A DNA stretch of 64,000 nt from Regnicoccus_A sp014224355 (GTDB lineage: Bacteria; Cyanobacteriota; Cyanobacteriia; PCC-6307; Cyanobiaceae). The translations under genes and the position numbers were made by a program. Location: contig NZ_CP154799.1 of NCBI RefSeq assembly GCF_050920705.1, positions 2,790,001-2,854,000 of the forward strand. Reading direction: 5' to 3'. Below the pieces are notes generated by a model, which worked only from the letters and a program-made list of their open reading frames with translations, had not been told where the DNA came from and searched no databases. Shown here in pieces: positions 43,019 through 52,900 of the stretch (positions are counted from its first letter, which is position 1; every line of letters starts with the position of its first letter).

Positions 43019-43199
43019 GGCGGGGGCCGCAGCTGCGCCGACTGTATGGAGACAGACCGCCTGCGCCCAGGCCCCTCACCAGAACGGCCCTTGCCAAAGG
43101 TGACTGCCCGGCCCTGCAGACAGGTCCGGTCATGCCTTGCCCCCTGGATCCGTCCCCGGTCCGTCCCTGGGGCGCGTGAGCGTCCATAAGGTGAACACC

Positions 43200-43703
43200 A
43201 TGGCGCTCCCCATTCCCTCCAGATCCGTCGCCGGCCCCCTGGCTGGTTCCGGCCCGAGGTGGTGGCCGGTGGTCCTGGCCGCTCTGCTGCTGGCCTGTTC
43301 AGGGCCAGGGTTGGCCGAGGAGACACAGACCCTGCAGCGCTACCAGCAACGGATGCAGGCCTGGTTCGAGCGCCTGGACCGCAACCGGGACGGCAGGCTG
43401 ACCCCCCGGGAAAGTCAGGGACAGCCCTTTCTGGAAACCAATTTCCAGCGGCTCGACAGGCGCGGGCGCGGCTATCTGCTGCCCACCGATCTGCCCCCCC
43501 GTCAGAAGGTCTTCCTTGGAGTGCGGGTGCGCACGGTGTTCGCCAGGGCCGACCGCAACGGTGACGGCCAGCTCAGCCGCCAGGAGGCGCGTTCCTTCCC
43601 CTGGCTCAACCGCCGCTTCCTGGAGATCGACCTGAATCGCGATGGGGCCGTCAGCCTCCAGGAGCTGTGGGAGTCACGGCGGGCCCTGGCCCCACGCCCC
43701 TGA
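43200..43703 (+). CDS. Secreted EF-hand calcium-binding protein
   Basis: 167 residues from ATG 43200. Signal peptide: WWPVVLAALLLACSGPGLAE, hydrophobic with a possible lipobox-like LLAC. Three EF-hand loops: DRNRDGRLTPRE, DRNGDGQLSRQE and DLNRDGAVSLQE, each with Asp/Asn ligands and a final Glu; a degenerate one near DRRGRGYLLPTD. Suggests calcium binding in the periplasm or lipid-anchored. Divergent from the response regulator; convergent with the membrane ORF, 2 bp apart. Confidence 0.88.
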   Translation: MALPIPSRSVAGPLAGSGPRWWPVVLAALLLACSGPGLAEETQTLQRYQQRMQAWFERLDRNRDGRLTPRESQGQPFLETNFQRLDRRGRGYLLPTDLPPRQKVFLGVRVRTVFARADRNGDGQLSRQEARSFPWLNRRFLEIDLNRDGAVSLQELWESRRALAPRP

Positions 43704-43705
43704 GA

Positions 43706-44158
43706 TCAACGCTCGGGGCGATCCGGTGGCTGGATGCGCACCACCGACCAGATCAGTCGCGCCAGTCCTGCCGGCAGCGCCAGCAGCTGGCCCAGGCCGG
43801 GGATCGCCAGGCGCAACAGTCGGTACACCCCGTTGATCAGCAACAGCAGCGCTGCGATGGCCAGGCCAAGCACCAGCAGCACAGCGAGCGACTGAAGCAG
43901 TCCCACCATCAGGCTGATCAGCCCGAGTCCGATCTGACTCAGCCCCTGGATCAAGGTGCTGATCACCTTGCTGATCACCAACAGAGAATCCAACTGGCTG
44001 GGCAGCTGCATCAGCAGCAGCAGCGCAGCAGCCCCCAACCCCCCATTCAGCAGAGCCATTCCCCCCTCGCGCCAGGCTGCTCGCTCGCGACGCTGGCGGG
44101 AGAAGACCTTCCGGGGTGAGGTGCTCTTGCGGCCGTGATCTGGCAGAGGGTTCATCAC
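43706..44158 (-). CDS. Hypothetical membrane protein, 150 aa
   Basis: Basic N-terminus (DHGRKSTSPRKVFSRQRRER), then hydrophobic segments: MALLNGGLGAAALLLLMQLP, VISTLIQGLSQIGLGLISLM, LLQSLAVLLVLGLAIAALLL and LLRLAIPGLGQLLALPAGLA. Function unknown; I recognise no family. ATG 44158 or the adjacent ATG 44155 could be the start. Confidence 0.7.
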   Translation of the reverse strand: MMNPLPDHGRKSTSPRKVFSRQRRERAAWREGGMALLNGGLGAAALLLLMQLPSQLDSLLVISKVISTLIQGLSQIGLGLISLMVGLLQSLAVLLVLGLAIAALLLLINGVYRLLRLAIPGLGQLLALPAGLARLIWSVVRIQPPDRPER

Positions 44159-44173
44159 ATGGGCGGCAAGCTC

Positions 44174-44416
44174 TCACTCGAGCGTGTAGCCGGCACCACG
44201 CATCCAGCGCTCGAATTCGATCAGCACCAGTTCATTGGGGCAATCCACCAGGCTGAGGCCCGCCACGGTGCAATCCCCCTGGCCGCCGTGGTGGAGGGAG
44301 AGATGAAAATCCTTGCCGCTGAGGCCACACACCTCGGGATCACTGCGCACGACCACATCCAGGGAGGCCCCAAGGCGATTCACCCGTCGTCGCAGCTCTG
44401 ACCAGCTGGTGGTCAT
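44174..44416 (-). CDS. Conserved small hypothetical protein
   Basis: 80 residues from ATG 44416: MTTSWSELRRRVNRLGASLD, VVVRSDPEVCGLSGKDFHLS and LVDCPNELVLIEFERWMRGA. No membrane span. An in-frame ATG nine codons earlier (44443) adds only acidic residues; the shorter form fits the family I recall from picocyanobacteria. 15 bp upstream of the membrane ORF on the same strand. Function unknown. Confidence 0.7.
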   Translation of the reverse strand: MTTSWSELRRRVNRLGASLDVVVRSDPEVCGLSGKDFHLSLHHGGQGDCTVAGLSLVDCPNELVLIEFERWMRGAGYTLE

Positions 44417-44498
44417 GGGTTCGTCGTCAGAGGGATCCACCACGCCAGGGTCGCACCTTAGGAGTGTGGCCGCAGCGTCCCGTTCGTCAATGGAGGGT

Positions 44499-45140
44499 TC
44501 ACCGAGGGGGTGGGGAGAGCGGGGTGGTGGGCGTGGCCTCCGGGCTGGCCGCTGGTGGGGCCGTTCGCCGTGGGAGCGGCACCATCAGGCCAAGAGCGGT
44601 GGTGATGGCCAGGGCAGCCAGGCCGGCGGCCGGGGCAGCCAGGCGCTGACGCAGGGGGACGCGCTCCAGGATCTCCCGGCGCTGGAGGGGCCGATCGGGG
44701 GGTAAATCAAACCCAAGCCGAACGCGGGGGTCAAGGCGGAGCTGATCCAGGCAGCGCACGAGGTCGGCCAGCTCGGCATCGTCGAAGCTGAGCTCCAGGG
44801 GCTGGGTGTCGGGCTGGCTGCTGTGCAGGCGCAGGCGATGGGCCGGGCGGTTCCGGATCCCAGGCTTGGCCGCGGGGATCGGCTCCATCTGCACCGGGTC
44901 GGTGGCCGCCCCCATCGGCCTTGGCACCGAGCTCACCAGGTGGCGCGCATAGGGCAGCACAGCGGTCATCAGCGCCTGAAGATGGTCGCGCTTGCCTTCA
45001 AGGGTGGGATGGCCAGCCAGATCCAGCTCCCAGGCCGAGAGGATGCCGATCACATCCTGGCCATGGCCGGCGGAGAGATCGGGCAACCCGTCGATGCGCA
45101 GGCGGCAGCTGGTCTGTTCGTAGCGGTGGCTCAGTTTCAT
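44499..45140 (-). CDS. DUF4335 protein
   Basis: 213 residues from ATG 45140. SHRYEQTSCRLRIDGLPDLS and GHGQDVIGILSAWELDLAGH are the family opening; a later segment LSFDDAELADLVRCLDQLRL is conserved, and one membrane helix near the end (LAAPAAGLAALAITTALGLM) precedes a Pro-rich tail. Always paired with DUF3038, as here. The ATG lies in the expected TGA of the frame-corrected DUF3038 gene (ATGA), so they are translationally coupled. Function unknown. Confidence 0.85.
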   Translation of the reverse strand: MKLSHRYEQTSCRLRIDGLPDLSAGHGQDVIGILSAWELDLAGHPTLEGKRDHLQALMTAVLPYARHLVSSVPRPMGAATDPVQMEPIPAAKPGIRNRPAHRLRLHSSQPDTQPLELSFDDAELADLVRCLDQLRLDPRVRLGFDLPPDRPLQRREILERVPLRQRLAAPAAGLAALAITTALGLMVPLPRRTAPPAASPEATPTTPLSPPPR

Positions 45141-45153
45141 GCCGCGGCATCCA

Positions 45154-45717
45154 TCAGGCTGGCCTTGAGGCGATCGAAGCCCCCCGGCCGGAGCCGAGGG
45201 CCAGGCCCTGCACCAGCTGGCGCTGCAGGCGGGGCCCTTCCTGGGGATCCAGCAACTTCTGCACGCCACCGCGACGGGGGTTGAGGCGCTCGCGCACCAG
45301 TTCATCGAGCCTGGAGCGGAACAACTGCCAGCGCTGCTGGGTGACCGGTTCCGGCTCGGCGGCCGAGAGCAGCTGGCGCAGCATCGGATAGAGCCGCTCG
45401 GCCATGGCACAGAGCAGGCTGATCAGAGCATCGGTTTCCGCTTCACTGAGCACACCCCGGCGGCAGGCCAGCCGCAGCGGGTTGTAGCAGCGCCGCTTCC
45501 ACAACTCCACCCGGTTGGGGAAGAGGGATCCGAAGCCGAGCTGGCTGGCCATCCAGACCATGGCTTCGCCGCCGTTGAGATCGAGGGCCTCGACGCTGAG
45601 CAGCATCAGGTCGAGCCGCTCCAGCCCCCGACGGGAGAGGCGGGCCGCCGGGCTGCTCGGGAGGGGTTGATCCTCGACGGCTGCCTCGGCTGGTGCAGTG
45701 ATCGTGACGTCGGCCAT
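45154..45717 (-). CDS. DUF3038 protein, C-terminus shifted out of frame as read
   Basis: RRGLERLDLMLLSVEALDLN, GGEAMVWMASQLGFGSLFPN, RVELWKRRCYNPLRLACRRG and LVRERLNPRRGGVQKLLDPQ are DUF3038 signatures. As read the protein ends GSGRGASIASRPA at 45154. With one more G in the six-base run at 45180-45185 it ends GGFDRLKASLMDAAA with TGA at 45137-45139, exactly overlapping the ATG of DUF4335. That coupling strongly suggests the corrected form. Function unknown. Confidence 0.85.
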   Translation of the reverse strand: MADVTITAPAEAAVEDQPLPSSPAARLSRRGLERLDLMLLSVEALDLNGGEAMVWMASQLGFGSLFPNRVELWKRRCYNPLRLACRRGVLSEAETDALISLLCAMAERLYPMLRQLLSAAEPEPVTQQRWQLFRSRLDELVRERLNPRRGGVQKLLDPQEGPRLQRQLVQGLALGSGRGASIASRPA

Positions 45718-45768
45718 GGCTGCGATGATGCCAGCGCCCGCGCCGATCCGTCACCCGATCGCTTCTTC

Positions 45769-46326
45769 ATGGCCCTGAGCACCGCATCCCTCGAGTTGGG
45801 CGAGCCGATTGATCTGCGGGGGCTGGTCAGGGATGTGCCCGATTTCCCCAAGCCCGGCATCCTCTTTCGGGACCTCACGCCACTGATGCGCGACCCCCGC
45901 GGCTGGAAGGAGGTGGTGCGCCTGCTGGCGGGGGTCTGCGATCGGCTGCGGCCCGACCTGATCGTGGGCATCGAGTCCAGGGGGTTCATCGTGGGGACAG
46001 CCCTGGCCACGGCGGTGGAGATCGGCTTCGTACCCGTGCGCAAGCCCGGCAAGCTGCCCGGTCAGGTGCGTGCCGTCGACTACGCCCTGGAATACGGGCA
46101 GGATCGCCTCGAGATCCAACATGACGCCCTCGCGGACGGGCCTCGGGTGCTGATCGTCGACGACCTGCTGGCCACGGGCGGCACTGCCGCGGCCTGCGCC
46201 CAGCTCGTCGCCGATGCCGGCGGCGAACTCTGCGGCTATGGCTTCGTGGCCGAACTGGCTGAACTCGGTGGTCGCGCGCGCCTGCCGGGGCAGCAGCCTG
46301 TGGAATCCCTGATTGTCTACGCCTAA
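45769..46326 (+). CDS. apt: Adenine phosphoribosyltransferase
   Basis: Purine salvage: adenine plus PRPP to AMP. 185 residues from ATG 45769. LVRDVPDFPKPGILFRDLTP is the APRT opening, VGIESRGFIVGTALA and PVRKPGKLPGQVRAVDYALE follow, and the PRPP loop is VLIVDDLLATGGTAAACAQL. The frame is open further upstream into antisense of DUF3038, but MALSTASLELGEPIDLRGLV fits the family start. Divergent from DUF3038 by 51 bp. Confidence 0.95.
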   Translation: MALSTASLELGEPIDLRGLVRDVPDFPKPGILFRDLTPLMRDPRGWKEVVRLLAGVCDRLRPDLIVGIESRGFIVGTALATAVEIGFVPVRKPGKLPGQVRAVDYALEYGQDRLEIQHDALADGPRVLIVDDLLATGGTAAACAQLVADAGGELCGYGFVAELAELGGRARLPGQQPVESLIVYA

Positions 46327-46348
46327 GTGAACACGTTTCGGGATGCGC

Positions 46349-46561
46349 TCAGGTCTGCTGGTCCTGCCAGGCCAGCACCTGATCGAACTGATCGAGGCTG
46401 ATCAGCCCGAAGCGCCAGAGGATCACCGGGAGTGGTGCCTGCTCCTGATCGGCCTGGCGGATCCCCAGAGCCAGGGCGTTCTCACTCAGGCCCTGCTCAT
46501 GGCGGAGGTAGCGCACCAGGGCGGAGGAGGGAATCGGCTGGGGGGAAGTGCTGATCACCAT
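46349..46561 (-). CDS. DUF2949 protein, 70 aa
   Basis: Short cyanobacterial family. LVRYLRHEQGLSENALALGI and APLPVILWRFGLISLDQFDQ then VLAWQDQQT match the family pattern of two helices ending in (L/F)(D/E)W. Function unknown. Convergent with apt by 22 bp. Confidence 0.82.
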   Translation of the reverse strand: MVISTSPQPIPSSALVRYLRHEQGLSENALALGIRQADQEQAPLPVILWRFGLISLDQFDQVLAWQDQQT

Positions 46562-46609
46562 CGGATCACCGGGGCGGTCGAGCCCACGGGGGCCTGAGCA
46601 GGGCGGCCC

Positions 46610-47857
46610 TCACTCTGACCAGCGGGCCGTGAGCCGGCAAGGGCCGAGGGTCATGGCCTTCAGACTGAGACGCCTCAGGGCGCGGGAGCGCCCCATCAGG
46701 CCCAGGGCCAGCCGGCGGAGTGTCAGCAGCAGCGGCTGACGGTTGGAGAAGAGTCGCACCAGCAGATCGGTGCTGATCAGGGTCAGCAGCACATCGGCCC
46801 AGCGGCGGCGGGCATAGGCTCCCGCCACGGCCGCCCGGGGCAGCCGCCCCACAGCCGCCAGCCGGGCCTGCCGCTGCAGTTGCTCCACATCCCGCCAGCA
46901 GAGGTTCATGCCCTGGCCGCCCACGGGATGGCAGCGATGGGCCGCTTCCCCCACCAGGACCAGGGAGCCGCGGTGGAAGTGGTGGGCGAGCTCGAGGGCC
47001 ACCGGGAAGACCCGGGGGGTGTCGAGCAGGGCCTCGGGCTGGAGGGCTTCGGGAAGCACGGCGGCCAGCTGATCGAGGAAGGCCACGGGATCGAGGGCTT
47101 CCAGCCGGCGCAGTCGCGCGGCTGGAGCACTCCAGACCAGCTGAGCGGTGCCGTCGCCAAGGGGCAGGACGGCGAAGGGACCCTCGCGGCGGAACAGCTC
47201 CCAGGCCTGATCGGGAGCCGAGCCCCGCAGGCGCACCTGGGCCGTGAGACAGCCCTGCCCATAGGGAAGACTCCAGCGGCGGATTCCGACGGACTCCCGG
47301 GTGGGGGATCCGCTGCCATCGGCGGCGACCACCAGATCGAGTGGATGGAGTGAGTCAGCGTCGGGCGATTCCGCCTGTTGGACTCCGCCGGCGCCCAGGT
47401 GCAGGCTGACGGCGGGGTGGCCCCGGAGTCGCTCCAGCAGCACGTCGATCAGAGGCTGATGCTGAAGGATCCAGCCCACAGCCTGGGCCTGCTCAGGAGC
47501 CTCGGGACCAGGGCCCAGCTCAGCCAGGCCGAAGCCGATCGAGTAACCCGCCTCCAGATCGCAGAGCCGAAGCGAGCGAAAGGGAACGAGAGCGTTGACC
47601 AGCTCCCCCCAGAGCCCCAGACGCTGCAGAAGCAGGCGGCTCGAGTGACTGAGGGCATAGGCACGGCTGCGGGCCCGCAGCTGGAGATCGCTGAGCGGAT
47701 CCACCAGCGACACCAGCCAGCCCACCTCAGCCAGGGCCAGAGCAGCGAGGGCGCCGGTGGGACCAGCGCCCAGCACCCGGGCCCTGGGCGCGGTCGCCGG
47801 AATGGATGCCTGCAGGGAGGGAGAAGCCAGCACAGCGGCCGGCGAGAGGGCGCTCAT
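46610..47857 (-). CDS. UbiH/Coq6-family FAD monooxygenase
   Basis: Aromatic-ring hydroxylase family of 415 residues; in cyanobacteria such genes are annotated for quinone biosynthesis, but the substrate is not shown. FAD fold RVLGAGPTGALAALALAEVG, RSRAYALSHSSRLLLQRLGL, DGSGSPTRESVGI (the DG motif), and the second FAD site LVLVGEAAHRCHPVGGQGMN LCWRDVEQL (GEAAH in place of GDAAH). Its ATG lies just 16 bp after the hli terminator, so expression needs readthrough or a promoter inside the hairpin region. Confidence 0.86.
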   Translation of the reverse strand: MSALSPAAVLASPSLQASIPATAPRARVLGAGPTGALAALALAEVGWLVSLVDPLSDLQLRARSRAYALSHSSRLLLQRLGLWGELVNALVPFRSLRLCDLEAGYSIGFGLAELGPGPEAPEQAQAVGWILQHQPLIDVLLERLRGHPAVSLHLGAGGVQQAESPDADSLHPLDLVVAADGSGSPTRESVGIRRWSLPYGQGCLTAQVRLRGSAPDQAWELFRREGPFAVLPLGDGTAQLVWSAPAARLRRLEALDPVAFLDQLAAVLPEALQPEALLDTPRVFPVALELAHHFHRGSLVLVGEAAHRCHPVGGQGMNLCWRDVEQLQRQARLAAVGRLPRAAVAGAYARRRWADVLLTLISTDLLVRLFSNRQPLLLTLRRLALGLMGRSRALRRLSLKAMTLGPCRLTARWSE

Positions 47858-47873
47858 GGAATCGGCAAGCGGC

Positions 47874-47906
47874 CAAAAAAAGCCGCAGCAGAAAGTCTGC
47901 TGCGGC
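47874..47906 (-). terminator. Strong intrinsic terminator of hli
   Basis: On the minus strand GCCGCAGCAGA pairs perfectly with TCTGCTGCGGC (47896-47906 and 47882-47892), 3-nt loop, then a run of eight T (47874-47881). Located 27 bp after the hli stop. Confidence 0.93.
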
Positions 47907-47932
47907 AGGAGGGGAGACTGCGCGGTTTGGGC

Positions 47933-48205
47933 TCAGCCGATGCCGAGCAGCCCGCGGGTGAAGGCCTCACCACCCAGGGCGAATTCAGTGGCCAGCAGCG
48001 CGATGAAACCCAGCATGGCCATGCGGCCATTCAGCTTCTCGGCACGCTCATGGAAGCCCCAGCCGCTCTCGGCGCTCACCACTTCCATGCGGGGTTCGGT
48101 GGCGAAGGCATTGAGGCGACCGCCGTCTTCGGTGGTGACGGTGGCGCCGCGGATGGTGGCGCGCTCGCTGGCGCTCACAGGAGCGGTGGTGGTGGCTTGG
48201 GCCAT
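47933..48205 (-). CDS. hli: High-light-inducible protein (Hli/Scp)
   Basis: One-helix chlorophyll-binding protein that protects photosystem assembly under light stress. 90 residues from ATG 48205 with a fair ribosome site (CGAGGA). The polar N-terminus carries PRMEVVSAESGWGFHERAEK; the chlorophyll motif ERAEKLNGRMAMLGFIALLA (ExxNGRxAM) sits in the single helix; ends TRGLLGIG. Upstream, TTTACG and TACATT are possible -35/-10 boxes. Own terminator follows, so it is monocistronic. Confidence 0.95.
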   Translation of the reverse strand: MAQATTTAPVSASERATIRGATVTTEDGGRLNAFATEPRMEVVSAESGWGFHERAEKLNGRMAMLGFIALLATEFALGGEAFTRGLLGIG

Positions 48206-48295
48206 GGGGTTCCTCGTGTCGATGGATTGAATGTAACACATTGTTGCGGAACGTAAACGATCGCCAGCGCCTCACCCCGATTTTCAGCGCACCGC

Positions 48296-48940
48296 TCAGC
48301 GCAGCCGACGCAGGCAGAGCTCCTCGAAGGCGGGTCGCAGAAGGTAGGGGTAGTCGCCCACCCAGGCTTTGAGCTGAGGGATCCAGGCATCGCTGAGGGC
48401 TCCGATCCGAGCGAAATCCGGCCGCTCGCTCAGCACAAGACAGCGCACGACCATGCCGCGACGGATCGCCTGGTGCTTTTTCTCCATCGGGAAGCGCACG
48501 GACCCGAGGTAGCCATCCTCGTCCTCCAGCTCCAGCGACACCCAGGTGCGCCTGTTCTCCACCAGCTCCAGACGACCCCGGCTGTCGGCCTGCTCCTGAC
48601 GCCCTTCCACCAGCTCCCGGGTGATGAGATCGGCGATCCGCCCTTCGAACAGAGCCCCCTTGGGGTAGCGGCGCAGGGTGGCGTTGCGACGGCCGGCCTC
48701 CAGGATTGGCCCCCAGAGCACATAAAGCAGGAACACGAAACCCGCCACCAGCCAGACCGGCCCGAAGCGGTAGGAAAACCGACTCTGGGCGATCAGCAGG
48801 GAAAGCACCCCACCGATCACCGAGATCAGCACCCGCTGCAGGACCTTCTGCGGGCCGCCACTGCAGAAGCTGAACTGGGGACCGCTGGCCACGGCTGGGA
48901 TCAGCCGCTGCAGTTCGCCTTCCTTCAGGGGGATCAGCAT
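48296..48940 (-). CDS. Conserved cyanobacterial membrane protein
   Basis: 214 residues, function unknown. Two membrane helices at about 38-80 (VLISVIGGVLSLLIAQSRFS, WLVAGFVFLLYVLWGPILEA) and a cytoplasmic domain with RRNATLRRYPKGALFEGRIA, TWVSLELEDEDGYLGSVRFP and YPYLLRPAFEELCLRRLR. The family is widespread in cyanobacteria as I recall it. 25 bp downstream of dapB on the same strand. Confidence 0.78.
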   Translation of the reverse strand: MLIPLKEGELQRLIPAVASGPQFSFCSGGPQKVLQRVLISVIGGVLSLLIAQSRFSYRFGPVWLVAGFVFLLYVLWGPILEAGRRNATLRRYPKGALFEGRIADLITRELVEGRQEQADSRGRLELVENRRTWVSLELEDEDGYLGSVRFPMEKKHQAIRRGMVVRCLVLSERPDFARIGALSDAWIPQLKAWVGDYPYLLRPAFEELCLRRLR

Positions 48941-48965
48941 CGCCCCGTTCCGCGCACGGCTGGCC

Positions 48966-49823
48966 TCACAACAGCCGCTCCAGGCCGTAGATCAGACCAT
49001 CGAGCCGGCGCACCCTGCGCAGGGTCAGCAGCACGCCTGGCATGTAGGCGGAGCGCTCGATCGTGTCGTGGCGGAGGGTGTAAGTCTCACCTGGGGAGCC
49101 GAACATCACCTCCTGATGGGCCACCAGACCGGGGAGCCGGACGGAATGGAGCCGCAGGCCACTCTCCCGCTGGCCGCCTCGGCAGCCAGCCAGGGTTTCG
49201 TGCTCCTCCACCTGGGGGGCGTTGAAGGTCTTGCCGAGCTCCTCGATCAGCTCGGCGGTCTTGATGCAGGTGCCGCTGGGGGCATCGGCCTTGCGGTTGT
49301 GGTGCAGTTCCGTGAGCTCGGCGAAGTCGTAGAAGCGTGCGGCGGCGGCGGCGGCCTGCTGCAGCAGCACCATCCCCACCGAGAAATTCGGAATCACGGC
49401 ACCGCCGACGCCGGCCTTGCCGGAGAACACGGCCAGGTCGGCCAGCTGCTTCGGGTTCAGGCCGGTGGTGCCGATCACCGGATGCACCCCGTAGGCGATC
49501 GCGGCGCGGGTGTGCTCATAGACCACTGAGGGGTGGGTGAAGTCCACCAGCACCGCCCCGGCCCCTGGGCCATCACCACGCACCGCCTGGCTGGCCTGGC
49601 AGAGGCAGCCCTCGAAGTCGGCGGTGATCGCCACCTCCAGCTCCCCGAGGCCCAGTTCCAGCCCCACATCGGCCCCCTCCATGCCGGGAGTGGTGTCGAT
49701 CGCGCCGAGCAGGCGGCAATCTTCAGCCGTGGTCACGGCCTTGACCACCTCGGCCCCCATGCGGCCCAGGGCGCCGGCCACCACCACCGGGATCGGACCT
49801 GGGATCACATCGGGGGGGGGCAT
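48966..49823 (-). CDS. dapB: 4-hydroxy-tetrahydrodipicolinate reductase
   Basis: Lysine/DAP pathway, supplies the meso-DAP used by MurE. 285 residues. VVVAGALGRMGAEVVKAVTT is the NAD(P) fold, VLVDFTHPSVVYEHTRAAIA, HPVIGTTGLNPKQLADLAVF, AVIPNFSVGMVLLQQAAAAA, and the catalytic ELHHNRKADAPSGTCIKTAE; EVMFGSPGETYTLRHDTIER closes. Divergent from chlH with 141 bp between the starts. Confidence 0.95.
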   Translation of the reverse strand: MPPPDVIPGPIPVVVAGALGRMGAEVVKAVTTAEDCRLLGAIDTTPGMEGADVGLELGLGELEVAITADFEGCLCQASQAVRGDGPGAGAVLVDFTHPSVVYEHTRAAIAYGVHPVIGTTGLNPKQLADLAVFSGKAGVGGAVIPNFSVGMVLLQQAAAAAARFYDFAELTELHHNRKADAPSGTCIKTAELIEELGKTFNAPQVEEHETLAGCRGGQRESGLRLHSVRLPGLVAHQEVMFGSPGETYTLRHDTIERSAYMPGVLLTLRRVRRLDGLIYGLERLL

Positions 49824-49964
49824 GGGCCAGGCGTGAACGGTGCGTGGGGGAGCCTATGGCGGCCATTCCGGCCCCGGCGAAGCGCCTGTAACGCCTTGGG
49901 GCGCAAAGTCGCGTGCCTGGGGGAGCTTTCGTAGGCTCCTTCACATTGCTCAACTCCAGCGCCG

Positions 49965-52900
49965 ATGTTCACGCAGGTCCGCTCCGCCAACCGCCGGGTC
50001 AGCCCTGGCAACGGCGAGGCCCCCGCCGGCAGTGAGGGTCGGGCCGTGATGCGCGCGGTCTACGTGGTGCTCGAGCCCCAGTACCAGAACGCCCTCACCC
50101 AGGCCGCCACCAGTCTCAACGCCACCAACCCTGCCCTGGCGGTGGACCTGAGCGGCTACCTGATCGAGGAACTGCGCGATCCGGAGAACTACGCCGCCTT
50201 CTGCGCCGATGTGGCCGAAGCGGATGTGTTCATCGCCTCGCTGATCTTCATCGAAGACCTGGCCCAGAAGGTGGTGGAGGCGGTGGCGCCCCACCGCGAT
50301 CACCTCAAGGCCGCCGTGGTGTTCCCCTCCATGCCCGAGGTGATGCGGCTCAACAAACTGGGCACGTTTTCGATGGCCCAGCTGGGCCAGAGCAAGAGCG
50401 CCATCGCCAGCTTCATGAAGAAGCGCAAAGAGGCGAATGGCGCCGGCTTCCAGGACGCGATGTTGAAGCTGCTCAACACCCTGCCCACGGTTCTCAAGTA
50501 TCTGCCGGTGGAGAAGGCGCAGGACGCCCGCTCCTTCATGCTCAGCTTCCAGTACTGGCTGGGGGGAACGCCGGACAACCTGCGCAATTTCCTGTTGATG
50601 CTGGCCGACAAGTACGTGTTCCCCCGGGGCGACACGGGCCGGCCAACGCTGGAGGTGGCCGAACCCGTGGTGTTCCCGGATCTGGGCCTCTGGCACCCCC
50701 TGGCGCCGGGGATGTTCGAAGACCTCAAGGAATACCTCAACTGGAATGCCAGCCGCGCTGACCTGAGCGAGAAGGCCAAGAGCGGTCCTGTGATCGGCCT
50801 GGTGCTGCAGCGCAGCCACATCGTGACCGGCGATGAGGCCCATTACGTGGCCGTGATCCAGGAGCTGGAATACCGCGGAGCCACCGTGATCCCGGTGTTC
50901 TGCGGTGGGCTCGATTTCTCCAAGCCCGTGAAGGCCTTCTTCTACGACCCGCTCAATCCCGAGCAGCCGATCGTGGATGGGGTGGTGAGTCTCACCGGCT
51001 TCGCCCTGATCGGTGGGCCGGCCCGCCAGGACCATCCCCGCGCCATCGAAGCGCTCTCACGCCTGAACAGGCCTTACATGGTGGCCCTGCCACTGGTGTT
51101 CCAGACCACCCAGGAGTGGGAGGAGAGCGACCTGGGTCTGCACCCGGTGCAGGTGGCCCTGCAGATCGCCATTCCCGAACTCGACGGCGCCATCGAGCCG
51201 ATCGTGCTCAGCGGCCGCGACGATGCCACCGGCAAGGCCCACACCCTGCAGGACCGGGTGGAGGCCATCGCCGAGCGGGTGATCCGCTGGGCCTCGCTGC
51301 GCACCAAGCCCCGCCTCGAGAAGAAGCTGGCGATCACGGTGTTCAGCTTCCCTCCCGACAAGGGCAACGTGGGCACCGCCGCCTACCTGGATGTGTTCGG
51401 CTCCATCCACCGGGTGCTGGAGGAGATGAAGCATCAGGGCTACGACGTGCAGAACCTGCCGAGGGATTCCAAGGGCCTGATGGAGGCGGTGATCAACGAT
51501 CCCGAGGCACTGCAGGGTGCACCTGAGCTGGCGATCGCCCACCGCATGAGCGTGGAGGAGTACGAGCGGCTCACCCCCTATTCCGAGCGCCTGGAGGAGA
51601 ACTGGGGCAAGCCCCCCGGCAACCTCAACTCCGACGGCACCAACCTCCTGATCTACGGCCGCCACTTCGGCAACGTGTTCGTGGGGGTGCAGCCCACCTT
51701 CGGCTACGAAGGTGATCCGATGCGGCTGCTCTACTCCCGCAGCGCCAGCCCCCACCACGGCTTCGCCGCCTACTACACCTACCTGGAGAAGGTGTGGGGC
51801 GCCGACGCGGTTCTGCACTTCGGCACCCATGGCTCGCTGGAGTTCATGCCCGGCAAGCAGATGGGCATGAGCGAAACCTGCTATCCCGATTCCCTGATCG
51901 GCGCCCTGCCGAACCTCTACTACTACGCCGCCAACAATCCCTCGGAGGCCACGATCGCCAAGCGCCGGGGCTATGCCGCCACGATCAGCTACCTCACCCC
52001 ACCGGCAGAGAATGCAGGGCTCTACAAGGGACTGAAGGAACTGGGCGAGCTGGTGGGCTCCTACCAGCAGCTGCGCGAGAGCAGCCGCGGCGTGCAGATC
52101 GTCAACGCGATCGTCGAAACAGCCCGCCAGTGCAACCTCGACAAGGATGTGACCCTGCCGGAGGTGGATGCCGGTGAGCTCGACCTCGACGGCCGCGACG
52201 GCGTGGTGGGGGCGCTCTACAGCCAGCTCATGGAGATCGAGAGCCGGCTGCTGCCCTGCGGCCTGCACACGATCGGCAAGCCCCCCACCGCCGAGGAGGC
52301 GATCGCCACCCTGGTGAACATCGCCGCCCTGGAGCGGGAAGAAGAGGGCTACCGCAGCCTGCCGGCTCTGCTGGCGGAGAGCCTGGGCCGCACGATCGAT
52401 GACGTGTACCGGGGCAACGACGCCGGGGTGCTGGCCGATGTGGAACTGAACCAGAGGATCACCGAGGCCTCCCGCGGGGCGGTGGCCTCGATGGTTCGCT
52501 CGGTGACGGGCAGCGATGGACGGGTGAATCTGAAGGGCCGCTTCGGCTGGTTCTTCGCCCTGCTGGAGCGCTTCGGCTATGAGCGGCCCAGCCCCTGGCT
52601 GGCCGCCTGCCGCGCGGCCGGTTTCCCTGCGGTGGAGCCCACCGAGCTCGACAGGCTCTTCGGCTACCTGCGTTTCTGCCTCGAGCAGATCTGCGCCGAC
52701 ATGGAAATGGAGAGCCTGCTGCGTGCCCTCGATGGCGAATACGTGATCCCAGGCCCCGGTGGTGATCCGATCCGCAACCCGGGCGTGCTGCCCAGCGGCA
52801 AGAACATCCATGCTCTCGATCCCCAGGCCATCCCCACCCGCGCCGCCATCGCCGCCGCCAAGGTGGTGGTGGACCGGTTGATCGAGCGCCAGAAGGCAGA

